Translations under genes and position numbers: made by a program | The notes under the pieces: model-generated | What the model was told of the DNA's origin: nothing | Databases searched by the model: none | Seen by the model: only the letters and a program-made list of their open reading frames with translations | Source of the DNA: Streptomyces xanthophaeus | GTDB taxonomy: Bacteria; Actinomycetota; Actinomycetes; Streptomycetales; Streptomycetaceae | Length of the DNA stretch: 64,000 nt | Direction: 5' to 3' | NCBI RefSeq assembly: GCF_030440515.1 | Contig: NZ_CP076543.1 | Span: forward strand, 5,466,501-5,530,500 | In this document: positions 19,128-27,181 of the stretch, piece after piece | Numbering within the stretch: the first letter of the stretch is position 1 | Layout of the letters: each line of letters opens with the position of its first letter

Positions 19128-19703
19128 ATGAACATGGGTGGGGATCACAGTCAGCAGGTGGCGGAGCAGACCGGCCGGGCCGGGGTGACGGGGGAGCAGG
19201 AGCAGGTCGCCTTCACCTACCGGCTGACGCTCGCCGACATCAGGGGAGCAATTCGGGCCCGGGCCCGCCGGACGCCGGCGGGCCGGGCGGAGACGCTGCT
19301 CCTGCCGCTGCTGACGGCCGTCGCCACCGTGGGGCTGGGCCTGCTCGACGGCTCCCACCCGGCCGTGCTCGTGGCCTCGGCGGTCGCGGCCCTGTCCGTC
19401 GCGATCGTCGGTGTCTTCTGGATCCGGCGCAGCATGGCCCGCCGGGTGTTCTCCGTGGCGGAGCCGTACGGGGAGTGCCGCACGGTGGCCGACGATCGGG
19501 GCACCGCGACCACGGGCGAGACCATGTCGTACACGATGGACTGGACGCTCTTCGTGCAGTACACGGAGACGCCGGAGCTGTTCGTCCTGTTCGGGGGCAC
19601 GCGTGCGGCCGCGGTGGCGGCACTGCCGAAGCGGGGCGCTGAGCACCCCGGCGACGTCGACCGCATGCGCGCGATCCTGGCCCGGAACCTGAAGCGGGTC
19701 TAG
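19128..19703 (+). CDS. YcxB-like membrane protein
   Basis: The 191-residue protein has a polar N-terminus, two hydrophobic helices (about 61-102), then a beta-rich cytosolic domain with MSYTMDWTLFVQYTETPELFVLF. This is the YcxB-like pattern: a PH-like domain after a two-TM hairpin. No enzymatic role is known. ATG 19128 follows TATCCT (19116-19121) by six bases, suggesting a leaderless transcript from within the uppS tail. The stop is 11 bases before a MITE. Confidence 0.75.
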   Translation: MNMGGDHSQQVAEQTGRAGVTGEQEQVAFTYRLTLADIRGAIRARARRTPAGRAETLLLPLLTAVATVGLGLLDGSHPAVLVASAVAALSVAIVGVFWIRRSMARRVFSVAEPYGECRTVADDRGTATTGETMSYTMDWTLFVQYTETPELFVLFGGTRAAAVAALPKRGAEHPGDVDRMRAILARNLKRV

Positions 19704-19713
19704 CCGGCCTAAG

Positions 19714-19873
19714 GCCGTCTCTTTCGGATCTTGCCTGACCCGCGCCGCCTGGCACCGCACCTCGCCGCGTTGTCGGAGCACCCAAGTACGTCCAGTACTC
19801 GGGCGCCCCTCCGCCTTGCGAGGCACGGCACCAGACGACGCGGGCTTGACCGGCAAGATCCGAAAGAGGCGGC
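19714..19873. mobile_element. MITE copy 1 (CTAG-targeting, about 160 bp)
   Basis: A non-coding element has terminal inverted repeats of 22 bp starting GCCGTCTCTTTCGGATCTT, one mismatch between ends. It is flanked by CTAAG on the left and CTAG on the right, so the target was probably CTAG with one later base change. The body contains an internal hairpin around GTACGTCCAGTAC. It is nearly identical to the 187-bp element at 56920-57106 apart from an insertion/deletion. It carries no transposase and must be moved in trans, plausibly by an IS5-type enzyme. Confidence 0.85.
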
Positions 19874-19878
19874 CTAGG

Positions 19879-20944
19879 TGTGTTGTCCGGGGACGTTGGT
19901 GACACGCGGGCTGGGTTCTTGAAATGGGTGAGGGCCTCCGGGTTCGGTGTGGATTGCGACATCTACGCCGACTTCAGGAGGCCCTCGTGGTCCACCGTAA
20001 TGCCCCGCTGACCGAGACCGGGCGACTGAGACTGGCGCGTTGTGTCGTGGAGGACGGATGGCCCGTGCGCCGGGCGGCGGAGCGTTTCCAGGTCAGCCAC
20101 ACGACTGCATCCCGCTGGGCCGGCCGCTACCGGCTCCTGGGCGTCGCCGGAATGAGTGACCGCTCCAGCCGTCCCCACCACCAGCCCGGCAGGACGGCGG
20201 CCCAGGTCGAGGCCGAGGTGATCCGGCTGCGGCGCGAGTACCGCATCGGCCCGCTGCGACTGGCGGTCCGGTGCCACATCGCGGCCTCGACCGCCCACCG
20301 CATCCTCGTCCGGCACGGCCTGCCGCCCCTGGCCACCCTCGACCGGGCCATCGGCGAACCCGTCCGCCGCTACGAACGCGCCCGACCCGGCGAACTCGTC
20401 CACATCGACGTCAAGAAACTCGGACGGATCCCCGACGGCGGCGGCCACAAAGCCCTCGGCCGGGCCGCCGGCAGCCCGAACAAGGACCGCCGCCACGGCA
20501 CCGGATACGCCTACCTCCACACCGCCCTCGACGACCACACCCGCCTCGCCTACACCGAAGACCTCCCCGACGAGACCGCCCCGACCTGCGCCGGCTTCCT
20601 GCGGAGGGCGACGGCCTGGTTCGCCGCCCACGGCATCAGCATCGAACGGGTCCTGACCGACAACGCCTGGGCCTACACCAAGAACACCTGGCACGACACC
20701 TGCCGCGACCTGGGCATCAGCCCACGCCGGACCCGGCCCTGGCGGCCACAGACCAACGGCAAGGTCGAACGCTTCCACCGCACCCTGCTCGAGGAATGGG
20801 CCTACCAGAAGCCCTACACCTCAGACCACCAACGAATGCAAGCGTTCACCGACTGGCTGCACTGGTACAACTACCACCGACCCCACACCGGCATCCAAGG
20901 CCAGACACCCGCCAGCCGCGCCACCAACCTGCCCGAACAACACA
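19879..20944 (+). mobile_element. IS481-type insertion sequence with 6-bp target duplication
   Basis: The element begins TGTGTTGTCCGGGGACGTTG and ends with the matching inverted repeat, complement TGTGTTGTTCGGGCAGGTTG; 23 of the first 28 bases agree. It is flanked on both sides by CCTAGG (19873-19878 and 20945-20950), a perfect 6-bp duplication. The left flank is also the right end of the MITE, so the IS landed later. It carries one intact transposase and looks complete. Confidence 0.88.
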
Positions 20945-20949
20945 CCTAG
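19987..20949 (+). CDS. IS481 family transposase
   Basis: The 320-residue transposase has an N-terminal helix-turn-helix (RRAAERFQVSHTTASRWAGRYR), then an rve/DDE core: first Asp in VHIDVKKLGR, second in LTDNAWAY, and Glu in NGKVERFHRTLLEEWAY. GTG 19987 follows an AGGAGG Shine-Dalgarno by six bases and gives the usual length. Its TAG stop (20947-20949) lies outside the IS, inside the right target duplication, so the flank provides the stop. Confidence 0.93.
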   Translation: MVHRNAPLTETGRLRLARCVVEDGWPVRRAAERFQVSHTTASRWAGRYRLLGVAGMSDRSSRPHHQPGRTAAQVEAEVIRLRREYRIGPLRLAVRCHIAASTAHRILVRHGLPPLATLDRAIGEPVRRYERARPGELVHIDVKKLGRIPDGGGHKALGRAAGSPNKDRRHGTGYAYLHTALDDHTRLAYTEDLPDETAPTCAGFLRRATAWFAAHGISIERVLTDNAWAYTKNTWHDTCRDLGISPRRTRPWRPQTNGKVERFHRTLLEEWAYQKPYTSDHQRMQAFTDWLHWYNYHRPHTGIQGQTPASRATNLPEQHT

Positions 20950-21383
20950 GCCGTCTGGCCCGCGGCGGCGCAGTCGGCGCAGGTGCCGAAGATCTCCACC
21001 GTGTGCGCCACGTTCACGTAGCCGTGCTCGGCCGCGATGGCCTCCGCCCACTTCTCCACGGCCGGGCCCTCCACCTCGACGGCCTTGCCGCACTTGCGGC
21101 AGACCAGGTGATGGTGGTGGTCCCCGGTGGAGCACCGGCGGTAGACGGACTCGCCGTCGCTGGTGCGCAGGACGTCGACCTCGCCGGCGTCCGCGAGGGA
21201 CTGGAGGGTGCGGTAGACGGTGGTCAGGCCCACGGAGTCGCCACGGTGCTTGAGCATGTCGTGGAGTTCCTGGGCGCTGCGGAACTCGTCCACCTCGTCC
21301 AGCGCCGCCGCGACCGCGGCCCGCTGCCGGGTGGATCGTCCTCGTACTGGCGCGGTATTCATCTCGCCAGGCGCAGTCGCCAC
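20946..21383 (-). CDS. zur: Zinc uptake regulator Zur (Fur family)
   Basis: The 145-residue repressor has the Fur winged helix (TRQRAAVAAALDEVDEFRSAQELHDML, SVGLTTVYRTLQSLADAGEVD), then metal sites in HHHHLVCRKCG and FGTCADC. With zinc bound it represses zinc uptake genes. GTG 21383 is preferred over ATG 21362 because AAGGAGG lies just upstream. The stop codon is within the CCTAGG target duplication of the IS481 element, so insertion abuts but does not disrupt the gene. znuBCA lies upstream on the same strand. Confidence 0.93.
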   Translation of the reverse strand: MATAPGEMNTAPVRGRSTRQRAAVAAALDEVDEFRSAQELHDMLKHRGDSVGLTTVYRTLQSLADAGEVDVLRTSDGESVYRRCSTGDHHHHLVCRKCGKAVEVEGPAVEKWAEAIAAEHGYVNVAHTVEIFGTCADCAAAGQTA

Positions 21384-21434
21384 CGGTTCCTCCTTGTATC
21401 GGCCTCGGCCCATTGTGCCAGGCGGCCGACATTT

Positions 21435-22301
21435 CTAGACCTTCACATCGTCCCTCGTGCAGACCTCTTCGGTGGTGGCGCGGGCCGCCTTCGCCCGGCG
21501 CCCGGCCAGGGGCGCCGACACGGCGGCCATCACGACGAAGACGGCGATGGCGAGGAGCACGATCGCCGCGCCGGAGGGTGCGTCGAGGTAGTACGTGGCG
21601 GTCACGCCGCTGAGGGAGACCAGCACGCCGATCAGCATGGCGAGCGACAGCGTCGCGGCGAAGCCGCGGGTGACCCGCTGGGCGGCCGCGACCGGGATCA
21701 CCATCATGGCGCTGACCAGCAGCAGGCCCACGATCCGCATCGCCACCGTGACGGTGAGGGCGGCCGTGACGGCCATCAGGAGGTTCAGCGCGCGCACCGG
21801 CAGGCCGGTGACCCGGGCGAACTCTTCGTCCTGGCTGATGGCGAAGAGCTGGCGGCGCAGTCCGACGGTGACGGCGAGCACGAAGACGGCGAGGATCACC
21901 GCGGCCCAGACGTCCTCCGGCGCGACCGTGGTGATGCCGCCGAAGAGGTAGCTGCTCAGGGTGGCGGTGGAGCCTCCGGCCATGTTGATGATCATGACAC
22001 CGCCGGCCAGGCCGCCGTAGAAGAGCATGGCGAGCGCGATGTCGCCGCTGGTCTTTCCGCGGGAGCGGATGTGCTCCATGCCCACCGCACCGACGACGGC
22101 AACGAGGGAGGCCATCCACACCGGGCTGGTGTTGAGCAGGAAGCCGAGGCCGACACCGGTGGTCGCCACGTGGCCGATGCCGTCGCCCATGACCGCCTGG
22201 CGGCGCTGGACCAGGTAGGTGCCGATCGCGGGAGCGGTGAGGCCGACGATGGCGGCCGCGATCAGGGCCCGCTGCATGAAGGCGTATTCGAGGAGGTCCA
22301 T
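21435..22301 (-). CDS. znuB: Zinc ABC transporter permease
   Basis: The 288-residue membrane protein of the ABC-3 family has about eight hydrophobic segments. It carries the typical QRRQAVMGDGIGHVATTGVGLG and the coupling-helix region DEEFARVTGLPVRALN. It starts inside the znuC stop (22301), so the two are coupled. Its neighbours znuA and znuC plus zur downstream fix the substrate as zinc by family and context. Confidence 0.93.
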   Translation of the reverse strand: MDLLEYAFMQRALIAAAIVGLTAPAIGTYLVQRRQAVMGDGIGHVATTGVGLGFLLNTSPVWMASLVAVVGAVGMEHIRSRGKTSGDIALAMLFYGGLAGGVMIINMAGGSTATLSSYLFGGITTVAPEDVWAAVILAVFVLAVTVGLRRQLFAISQDEEFARVTGLPVRALNLLMAVTAALTVTVAMRIVGLLLVSAMMVIPVAAAQRVTRGFAATLSLAMLIGVLVSLSGVTATYYLDAPSGAAIVLLAIAVFVVMAAVSAPLAGRRAKAARATTEEVCTRDDVKV

Positions 22302-23119
22302 CAGCTCAGCAGTCCCGTCCGCAGGGGCTCGGCGTCGTGCGCCGCGTGGGGGTGTACGTGGTCGTGGCCGGGCAGTGCGTGCTGGCCCACGGCCTCCGGA
22401 GGCGGCCCGTCGTGGACCACGCAGCCGTCGCGCAGGACGACGGCCCGGTCGATCAGGGGCTCCAGCGGGCCCAGCTCGTGCAGGACCAGGAGGAGGGTGG
22501 TGCCGAGGGCCTTCTGCTCGCGCAGGGCGTTCGCCAGGACCTCCTGGTTGGCGAGGTCGACGCCCGCCATCGGCTCGTCCATGATCAGCAGTTCGGGTTC
22601 GACGGCGAGCGCCCGGGCGATGAGCACCCGCTGGTGCTGGCCGCCGGAGAGGGCGTTGACCGAGGAGGAGCCGTACTGCTCCATGCCGAGCAAGGTGAGC
22701 GCGCGCTCGACCGCCGCCTTGTCGGCCCTGCGCAGGATCCCGAAGCGGGAGCGGGCGAGGCGGCCGGCGGCGACGACCTCACGGACGGTGGCGGGGACCC
22801 CGCTGGCCGCCGTGGTGCGCTGCGGGACGTACCCGATGCGCGACCACGAGCGGAAGCGCTTGAACTCGGTGCCGAAGAGGGACAGCTCGCCGCCGGTCAG
22901 CGGGACCTGGCCGACCACGGCGCGCACGGCCGTGGACTTGCCGGAGCCGTTGGCGCCGAGCAGGGCGACGACCTCGCCGCGCCGGACGGTGAGGTCGACC
23001 CCGCGCAGCACGGGGCGCGAGCCGAGCGAGGCCGTGGCCCCGCGCAGGGATATGACGGGCTGGTCCGCTGCCTGTGCCGGCGTCGACTGCATGGCTCGCG
23101 CCTCCGTTGCTGCTGTCAT
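22301..23119 (-). CDS. znuC: Zinc ABC transporter ATP-binding protein
   Basis: The 272-residue ATPase has Walker A GANGSGKST, signature LSGGQHQRV and Walker B LLIMDEP. The C-terminal tail is histidine-rich (QHALPGHDHVHPHAAHD), common in zinc transporter ATPases. Its ATG directly abuts the znuA stop and its stop overlaps the znuB start, so all three genes form one operon. Confidence 0.94.
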   Translation of the reverse strand: MTAATEARAMQSTPAQAADQPVISLRGATASLGSRPVLRGVDLTVRRGEVVALLGANGSGKSTAVRAVVGQVPLTGGELSLFGTEFKRFRSWSRIGYVPQRTTAASGVPATVREVVAAGRLARSRFGILRRADKAAVERALTLLGMEQYGSSSVNALSGGQHQRVLIARALAVEPELLIMDEPMAGVDLANQEVLANALREQKALGTTLLLVLHELGPLEPLIDRAVVLRDGCVVHDGPPPEAVGQHALPGHDHVHPHAAHDAEPLRTGLLS

Positions 23120-24103
23120 CTACTTGGCTCCGAGCGCCTTCTGGAGGTTCTTCAGGTTCGACCGCATGACCTCGAAGTAGTCAGCGCCCTGGGACTTGTC
23201 GGTGATTCCTTCGAGCGGGTCCAGGACATCGGTCGTCAGGCCGGTGTCCGCCGCGAGGGTCCTGGCCGTCTTGTCGCTGGCCAGCGTCTCGAAGAACACG
23301 GTGGAGACATTCTCCTGCTTCGCGAGGCCCTGGAGCTCCTTCATACGGGCCGGGCTCGGCTCGGACTCGGGGTCGACGCCGGAGATGGCCTCCTGGTCGA
23401 GGCGGTAGCGCTCGGCGAGGTAGCCGAAGGCGGAGTGGGTGGTGATGAAGGTCCTGGAGGCTGTGTTCTGCAGGCCGTCCTTGAACTCCGTGTCCAGCGC
23501 GGTCAGTTTGCCGACGAGCTCGTCGGTGTTCTTCTTGTAGTCCGCGGCGTGGCCGGGGTCGGCCTTCTCCAGGGCGGCGCCGACGCCCCGGGCGATCTCC
23601 GCGTACTTGACGGGGTCGAGCCAGACGTGGGGGTCCTTGCCGCCCTCGCCGTGGCCGTGGCCGTGGTCGTGGCCCTCGCCCTCGGCGTGGCCCTCTTCGG
23701 CGCCGTGGTCGTGGCCGGAGCCGTGGACTTCCAGCTCGGTGAGGGTCGCGGCGTCGACGACGTTCTTCACGCCGGACAGGGAGACGCCCTTGTCGACGGC
23801 GGGCTGCAGGCCCTTGAGGTAGAGGACCACGTCGGCCTCGCCGAGCTGCCCGGTCTGCCTCGGGGTGATCTCCAGGTCGTGCGGTTCGACGCCGGGCTTG
23901 GTCAGGCTGTCGACCTTCACGTGGTCCTTGCCGATCTGCTCGGCGAGGAAGGCCATGGGGTAGAACGACGCCGTCACGCCGACCTTGCCGTCCTTGCCGC
24001 CACCGGTGCCGGCGGCGGCTCCGGAGCAGGCGGTCAGGGCCGTCGCGCCGAGGGCGACGGCTCCGGCGAGGGCGGCGGTGGGTATGAGGCGTCGTACGTT
24101 CAT
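23120..24103 (-). CDS. znuA: Zinc ABC transporter substrate-binding lipoprotein
   Basis: The 327-residue protein has a lipoprotein signal with lipobox LTAC at about residue 28. A cluster-9 zinc-binding fold follows, with a long His/Asp/Glu-rich loop around residues 125-155 (HGSGHDHGAEEGHAEG and more). VEPHDLEITPRQ, THSAFGYLAERYRL and SGVDPESEPSP are typical. ATG 24103 was chosen because a perfect TTGACA (24135-24140), an 18-base spacer and GAAAAT (24111-24116) end seven bases before it. A Zur box covers the -35. Confidence 0.93.
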   Translation of the reverse strand: MNVRRLIPTAALAGAVALGATALTACSGAAAGTGGGKDGKVGVTASFYPMAFLAEQIGKDHVKVDSLTKPGVEPHDLEITPRQTGQLGEADVVLYLKGLQPAVDKGVSLSGVKNVVDAATLTELEVHGSGHDHGAEEGHAEGEGHDHGHGHGEGGKDPHVWLDPVKYAEIARGVGAALEKADPGHAADYKKNTDELVGKLTALDTEFKDGLQNTASRTFITTHSAFGYLAERYRLDQEAISGVDPESEPSPARMKELQGLAKQENVSTVFFETLASDKTARTLAADTGLTTDVLDPLEGITDKSQGADYFEVMRSNLKNLQKALGAK

Positions 24104-24124
24104 GACATCCATTTTCATCAAAGA

Positions 24125-24139
24125 TGGAAACGATTGTCA
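24125..24139. promoter_or_regulatory. Zur box over the znuA -35
   Basis: TGGAAACGATTGTCA is a 7-1-7 imperfect palindrome matching the actinobacterial Zur box pattern TGannAtnATTnnCA. It overlaps the TTGACA -35 (complement of 24135-24140) of the znuA promoter, so zinc-bound Zur would block RNA polymerase. glyS diverges 120 bases away, outside the box. Confidence 0.7.
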
Positions 24140-24188
24140 AAAACCCAGGTGGGAGGCCTGGGTGGGCGGCCGTGGAAGGGGAACCGAT

Positions 24189-24219
24189 TTGAAAGGGGGG
24201 GTGCGGGCGCCGGTAATCT
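24189..24219 (+). promoter_or_regulatory. Candidate glyS promoter
   Basis: TTGAAA (24189-24194) and TAATCT (24214-24219) are separated by 19 bases. The GTG start is 40 bases downstream. Confidence 0.45.
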
Positions 24220-24258
24220 AAAGACTTCGCCGTTCGTCCTCGTAATGAAGAGAGCACC

Positions 24259-25641
24259 GTGGCCGCCGACAAGATCGAAACCATCGTCAGCCTGAGCAAG
24301 CGCCGTGGCTTCGTTTTCCCGTGCAGTGACATCTACGGCGGCTCCAAGGCCGCCTGGGACTACGGTCCGCTCGGTGTCGAGCTCAAGGAGAACATCAAGC
24401 GCCAGTGGTGGAAGGCCATGGTCACCGGGCGTGAGGACATCGTCGGCCTCGACTCTTCCGTGATCCTGGCCCCCGAGGTCTGGGTGGCCTCCGGCCACGT
24501 CGCCACTTTCTCGGACCCGCTGACCGAGTGCACCTCCTGCCACAAGCGCCACCGCGCGGACCACCTTGAAGAGGCGTACGAGGCCAAGCACGGCCGTCTG
24601 CCCGCCAATGGTCTCGCCGACATCAACTGCCCCAACTGTGGTGTGAAGGGCCAGTTCACCGAGCCCAAGCAGTTCTCCGGCATGCTGGAGACCCACCTCG
24701 GCCCGACCCAGGACACCGGCTCGAAGGCGTACCTGCGCCCCGAGACCGCCCAGGGCATCTTCACCAACTTCGCCCACGTGCAGACCACCTCGCGCAAGAA
24801 GCCCCCGTTCGGCATCGCGCAGATGGGCAAGTCCTTCCGCAACGAGATCACTCCGGGCAACTTCATCTTCCGCACGCGCGAGTTCGAGCAGATGGAGATG
24901 GAGTTCTTCGTCAAGCCGGGCGAGGACGAGCAGTGGCAGGAGTACTGGATGCAGGAGCGGTGGAACTGGTACCGCGACCTCGGCATCCGCGAGGAGAACA
25001 TCCGCTGGTACGAGCACCCGAAGGAGAAGCTGTCCCACTACTCGAAGCGCACCGCCGACATCGAGTACCGCTTCAACTTCGGCGGCAACGAGTTCTCCGA
25101 GCTGGAGGGCGTCGCCAACCGCACCGACTTCGACCTGAAGGCGCACTCCGCGGCCTCCGGCCAGGAGCTCGTCTACTTCGACCAGGAGACGAAGGAGAAG
25201 TACACCCCGTACGTCATCGAGCCGGCGGCCGGTGTGAACCGCGCCATGCTCGCCTTCATGCTCGACGCGTTCAACGAGGACGAGGCCCCGAACGCCAAGG
25301 GCGTCATGGAGAAGCGCACCGTGATGCGCTTCGACCCGCGCCTGGCCCCGGTCAAGGTCGCCGTCCTGCCGCTGTCCCGTAACGCGCAGCTGTCGCCGAA
25401 GGCCAAGGGCCTCGCCGCCGACCTGCGCAAGTTCTGGAACATCGAGTTCGACGACGCGGGCGCCATCGGCCGCCGCTACCGCCGCCAGGACGAGATCGGT
25501 ACGCCGTTCTGCGTCACCGTCGACTTCGACACCCTGGACGACAACGCGGTGACCGTGCGCGAGCGCGACACGATGAAGCAGGAGCGCGTCTCCCTGGACC
25601 AGATCCAGACCTACCTCGGCAGCCGCCTGCTCGGCTGCTAG
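24259..25641 (+). CDS. glyS: Glycine--tRNA ligase (alpha2 class II type)
   Basis: The 460-residue class II synthetase charges tRNA-Gly. It has [10 protein letters not shown] and WDYGPLG near the start, motif 2 in [24 protein letters not shown], a zinc-like C-x2-C insert (CTSCHKRH...CPNCG), motif 3 [11 protein letters not shown], and an anticodon-binding domain over the last about 120 residues. Length fits the bacterial one-subunit type. GTG 24259 matches homologues. It ends just before a perfect 21-bp terminator stem. Confidence 0.95.
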   Translation: MAADKIETIVSLSKRRGFVFPCSDIYGGSKAAWDYGPLGVELKENIKRQWWKAMVTGREDIVGLDSSVILAPEVWVASGHVATFSDPLTECTSCHKRHRADHLEEAYEAKHGRLPANGLADINCPNCGVKGQFTEPKQFSGMLETHLGPTQDTGSKAYLRPETAQGIFTNFAHVQTTSRKKPPFGIAQMGKSFRNEITPGNFIFRTREFEQMEMEFFVKPGEDEQWQEYWMQERWNWYRDLGIREENIRWYEHPKEKLSHYSKRTADIEYRFNFGGNEFSELEGVANRTDFDLKAHSAASGQELVYFDQETKEKYTPYVIEPAAGVNRAMLAFMLDAFNEDEAPNAKGVMEKRTVMRFDPRLAPVKVAVLPLSRNAQLSPKAKGLAADLRKFWNIEFDDAGAIGRRYRRQDEIGTPFCVTVDFDTLDDNAVTVRERDTMKQERVSLDQIQTYLGSRLLGC

Positions 25642-25654
25642 GTCCTGCCGCACG

Positions 25655-25701
25655 AAGACCGGTGGCCCGGTGCGCTCGCAGCGCACCGGGCCACCGGTCT
25701 T
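25655..25701. terminator. Strong bidirectional terminator after glyS
   Basis: A perfect 21-bp stem (25655-25675 with 25681-25701, starting AAGACCGGTGGCCC) has a five-base loop and is followed by TTTTC. It also serves the convergent membrane protein gene. Confidence 0.9.
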
Positions 25702-25720
25702 TTCGCGGGGCGGGACCGGA

Positions 25721-26419
25721 TCAGGAGGCCGCCGCTTCGGCCGCGCGGCGCTCGCCCTCGGCCTGGGACCGCTTCCCGTACATGGCGGTCCACACGCCGA
25801 GTGCGGCCAGCACCGCGTAGATCATGATCGGGCTGAGCACCACCATGGTGCTCGTGCTGAGCGTGTAGGCCAGCACGATGCGGACGATCGCCTCGGCGAT
25901 GTACGCGAGACCCCACACCAGGGTCATCCGGGTCAGGGTGGTGCGGAAGCCCTCGTACTGCCACAGGCCGTTCCACCAGGCGGTGCTCTCCGGGGTGCCG
26001 TCGGTGGCGAACTTGCGGCCGAAGTAGAACATCAGGGGGCGCGGCGCGAGCAGCGTCCCCAGGCAGAGCAGCCCGAAGAGCCCCGTGACCCCCGAGTCCT
26101 TGATGAGCAGGGCGCGGGCCGAGTGCGCGCCGACGAGCGAGACGACGGCGGTGATCACCAGGAACACCAGCGTGACGACGGCGAACTCGTCGAGCTTGCG
26201 CCGCCAGGCCAGGCTGATGACGCTTTCGAGCACCGGCCAGGCGCTGCTGAGCATCAGCGCGGAGAACTCGCTCCAGCCGTGGTCCTTGGTGAGTGTGTTG
26301 TACGTGATGATCGGCGCGACCACGTTGAACGCGATGGTCAGGATCCAGCCGAGGGCGGTGGCGGCGCCCGAGCGCTTCGGAGGTGCCGGTCGTGCGTGGT
26401 GAGTTGCTGGAGTGGACAA
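25721..26419 (-). CDS. VC0807-family membrane protein
   Basis: The 232-residue protein has six hydrophobic segments. It shows VC0807-like features: WILTIAFNVVAPIITYNTL, then a paired second half with TLTRMTLVWGLAYIAEAIVRI. The FYFGRKFATDGTPE loop is typical of the group. TTG 26419 (LSTPATHH) is chosen because a GGGGGAACC Shine-Dalgarno lies just upstream, while the longer open frame lacks one. No function is established for this family. Confidence 0.7.
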   Translation of the reverse strand: MSTPATHHARPAPPKRSGAATALGWILTIAFNVVAPIITYNTLTKDHGWSEFSALMLSSAWPVLESVISLAWRRKLDEFAVVTLVFLVITAVVSLVGAHSARALLIKDSGVTGLFGLLCLGTLLAPRPLMFYFGRKFATDGTPESTAWWNGLWQYEGFRTTLTRMTLVWGLAYIAEAIVRIVLAYTLSTSTMVVLSPIMIYAVLAALGVWTAMYGKRSQAEGERRAAEAAAS

Positions 26420-26566
26420 GGTTCCCCCTGGAACGTGCCTGATGAAGTGCGGTAGGGGGACCGTAAGGACATTGACAGGACGCGGACAACCAAAACGCGC
26501 AAAAATGATCATCAAGTGTCCGGGTCGACTGATTCCGGACGGATCCCTGCTGATGGCGGCTCCGCG

Positions 26567-27160
26567 TCAGGCGCGCAGGCCCCGGATCACGAGGGCGGTG
26601 ACCGCCTCGAACTCGGTGATGATCGTCGGCGAGAGCCAGTCGGCCGCGTACTGCGGGTCGTGGAAGCGGCCGGTGGCGTCGAACACCGCGCGGGCCGCCG
26701 CCGGCACATCGTCGGCGGCGAGCGAGCCCGCCGCGACACCCTCGGCGATGATCCGGCCCAGCTGGTCGATCAGCTCGGTCAGGTGCGCGTCCACCACGCC
26801 GCTGTTCTCGGCGAGCAGCACGGTGTAGGTGGCGAACAGTTCGGGGTCGTCGCCCGCCTTGTGGCGCTTGGCCTCGAAGAGGGCCTCCAGCCACGCTTCC
26901 AGCTTGGAGGGAGCGCTCCCGGTCGGGGCCGAGGCGATCTCCTCCAGCATGACCACGCTCCTGGCGAGCCAGCGGTCCGTGACGGCCTCGCGCAGCGCCG
27001 CCTTCGACGGGAAGTGCCGGTACACGCTGCCGTGGCTGACCCCCAGCGCGCGAGCCACGTCCACCACGGTCGCCTTGGTGGGACCGAAGCGGCGCAGCAC
27101 CTCCTCGGTGGTCGCGAGGATGCGCTCGGGAGTCAGGGGCTCGGCAGCAGCGGGAGGCAT
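26567..27160 (-). CDS. TetR family transcriptional regulator
   Basis: The 197-residue protein has an N-terminal helix-turn-helix KATVVDVARALGVSHGSVYRHFPSKAAL at about 29-56 and a helical ligand/dimer domain after it. The aldo/keto reductase gene starts upstream on the same strand and ends 22 bases before this start, so they may share a transcript. A perfect inverted repeat upstream of the reductase (28257-28290) is a possible operator. Confidence 0.88.
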   Translation of the reverse strand: MPPAAAEPLTPERILATTEEVLRRFGPTKATVVDVARALGVSHGSVYRHFPSKAALREAVTDRWLARSVVMLEEIASAPTGSAPSKLEAWLEALFEAKRHKAGDDPELFATYTVLLAENSGVVDAHLTELIDQLGRIIAEGVAAGSLAADDVPAAARAVFDATGRFHDPQYAADWLSPTIITEFEAVTALVIRGLRA

Positions 27161-27181
27161 GGGTACGACCGTACCGTCAGC

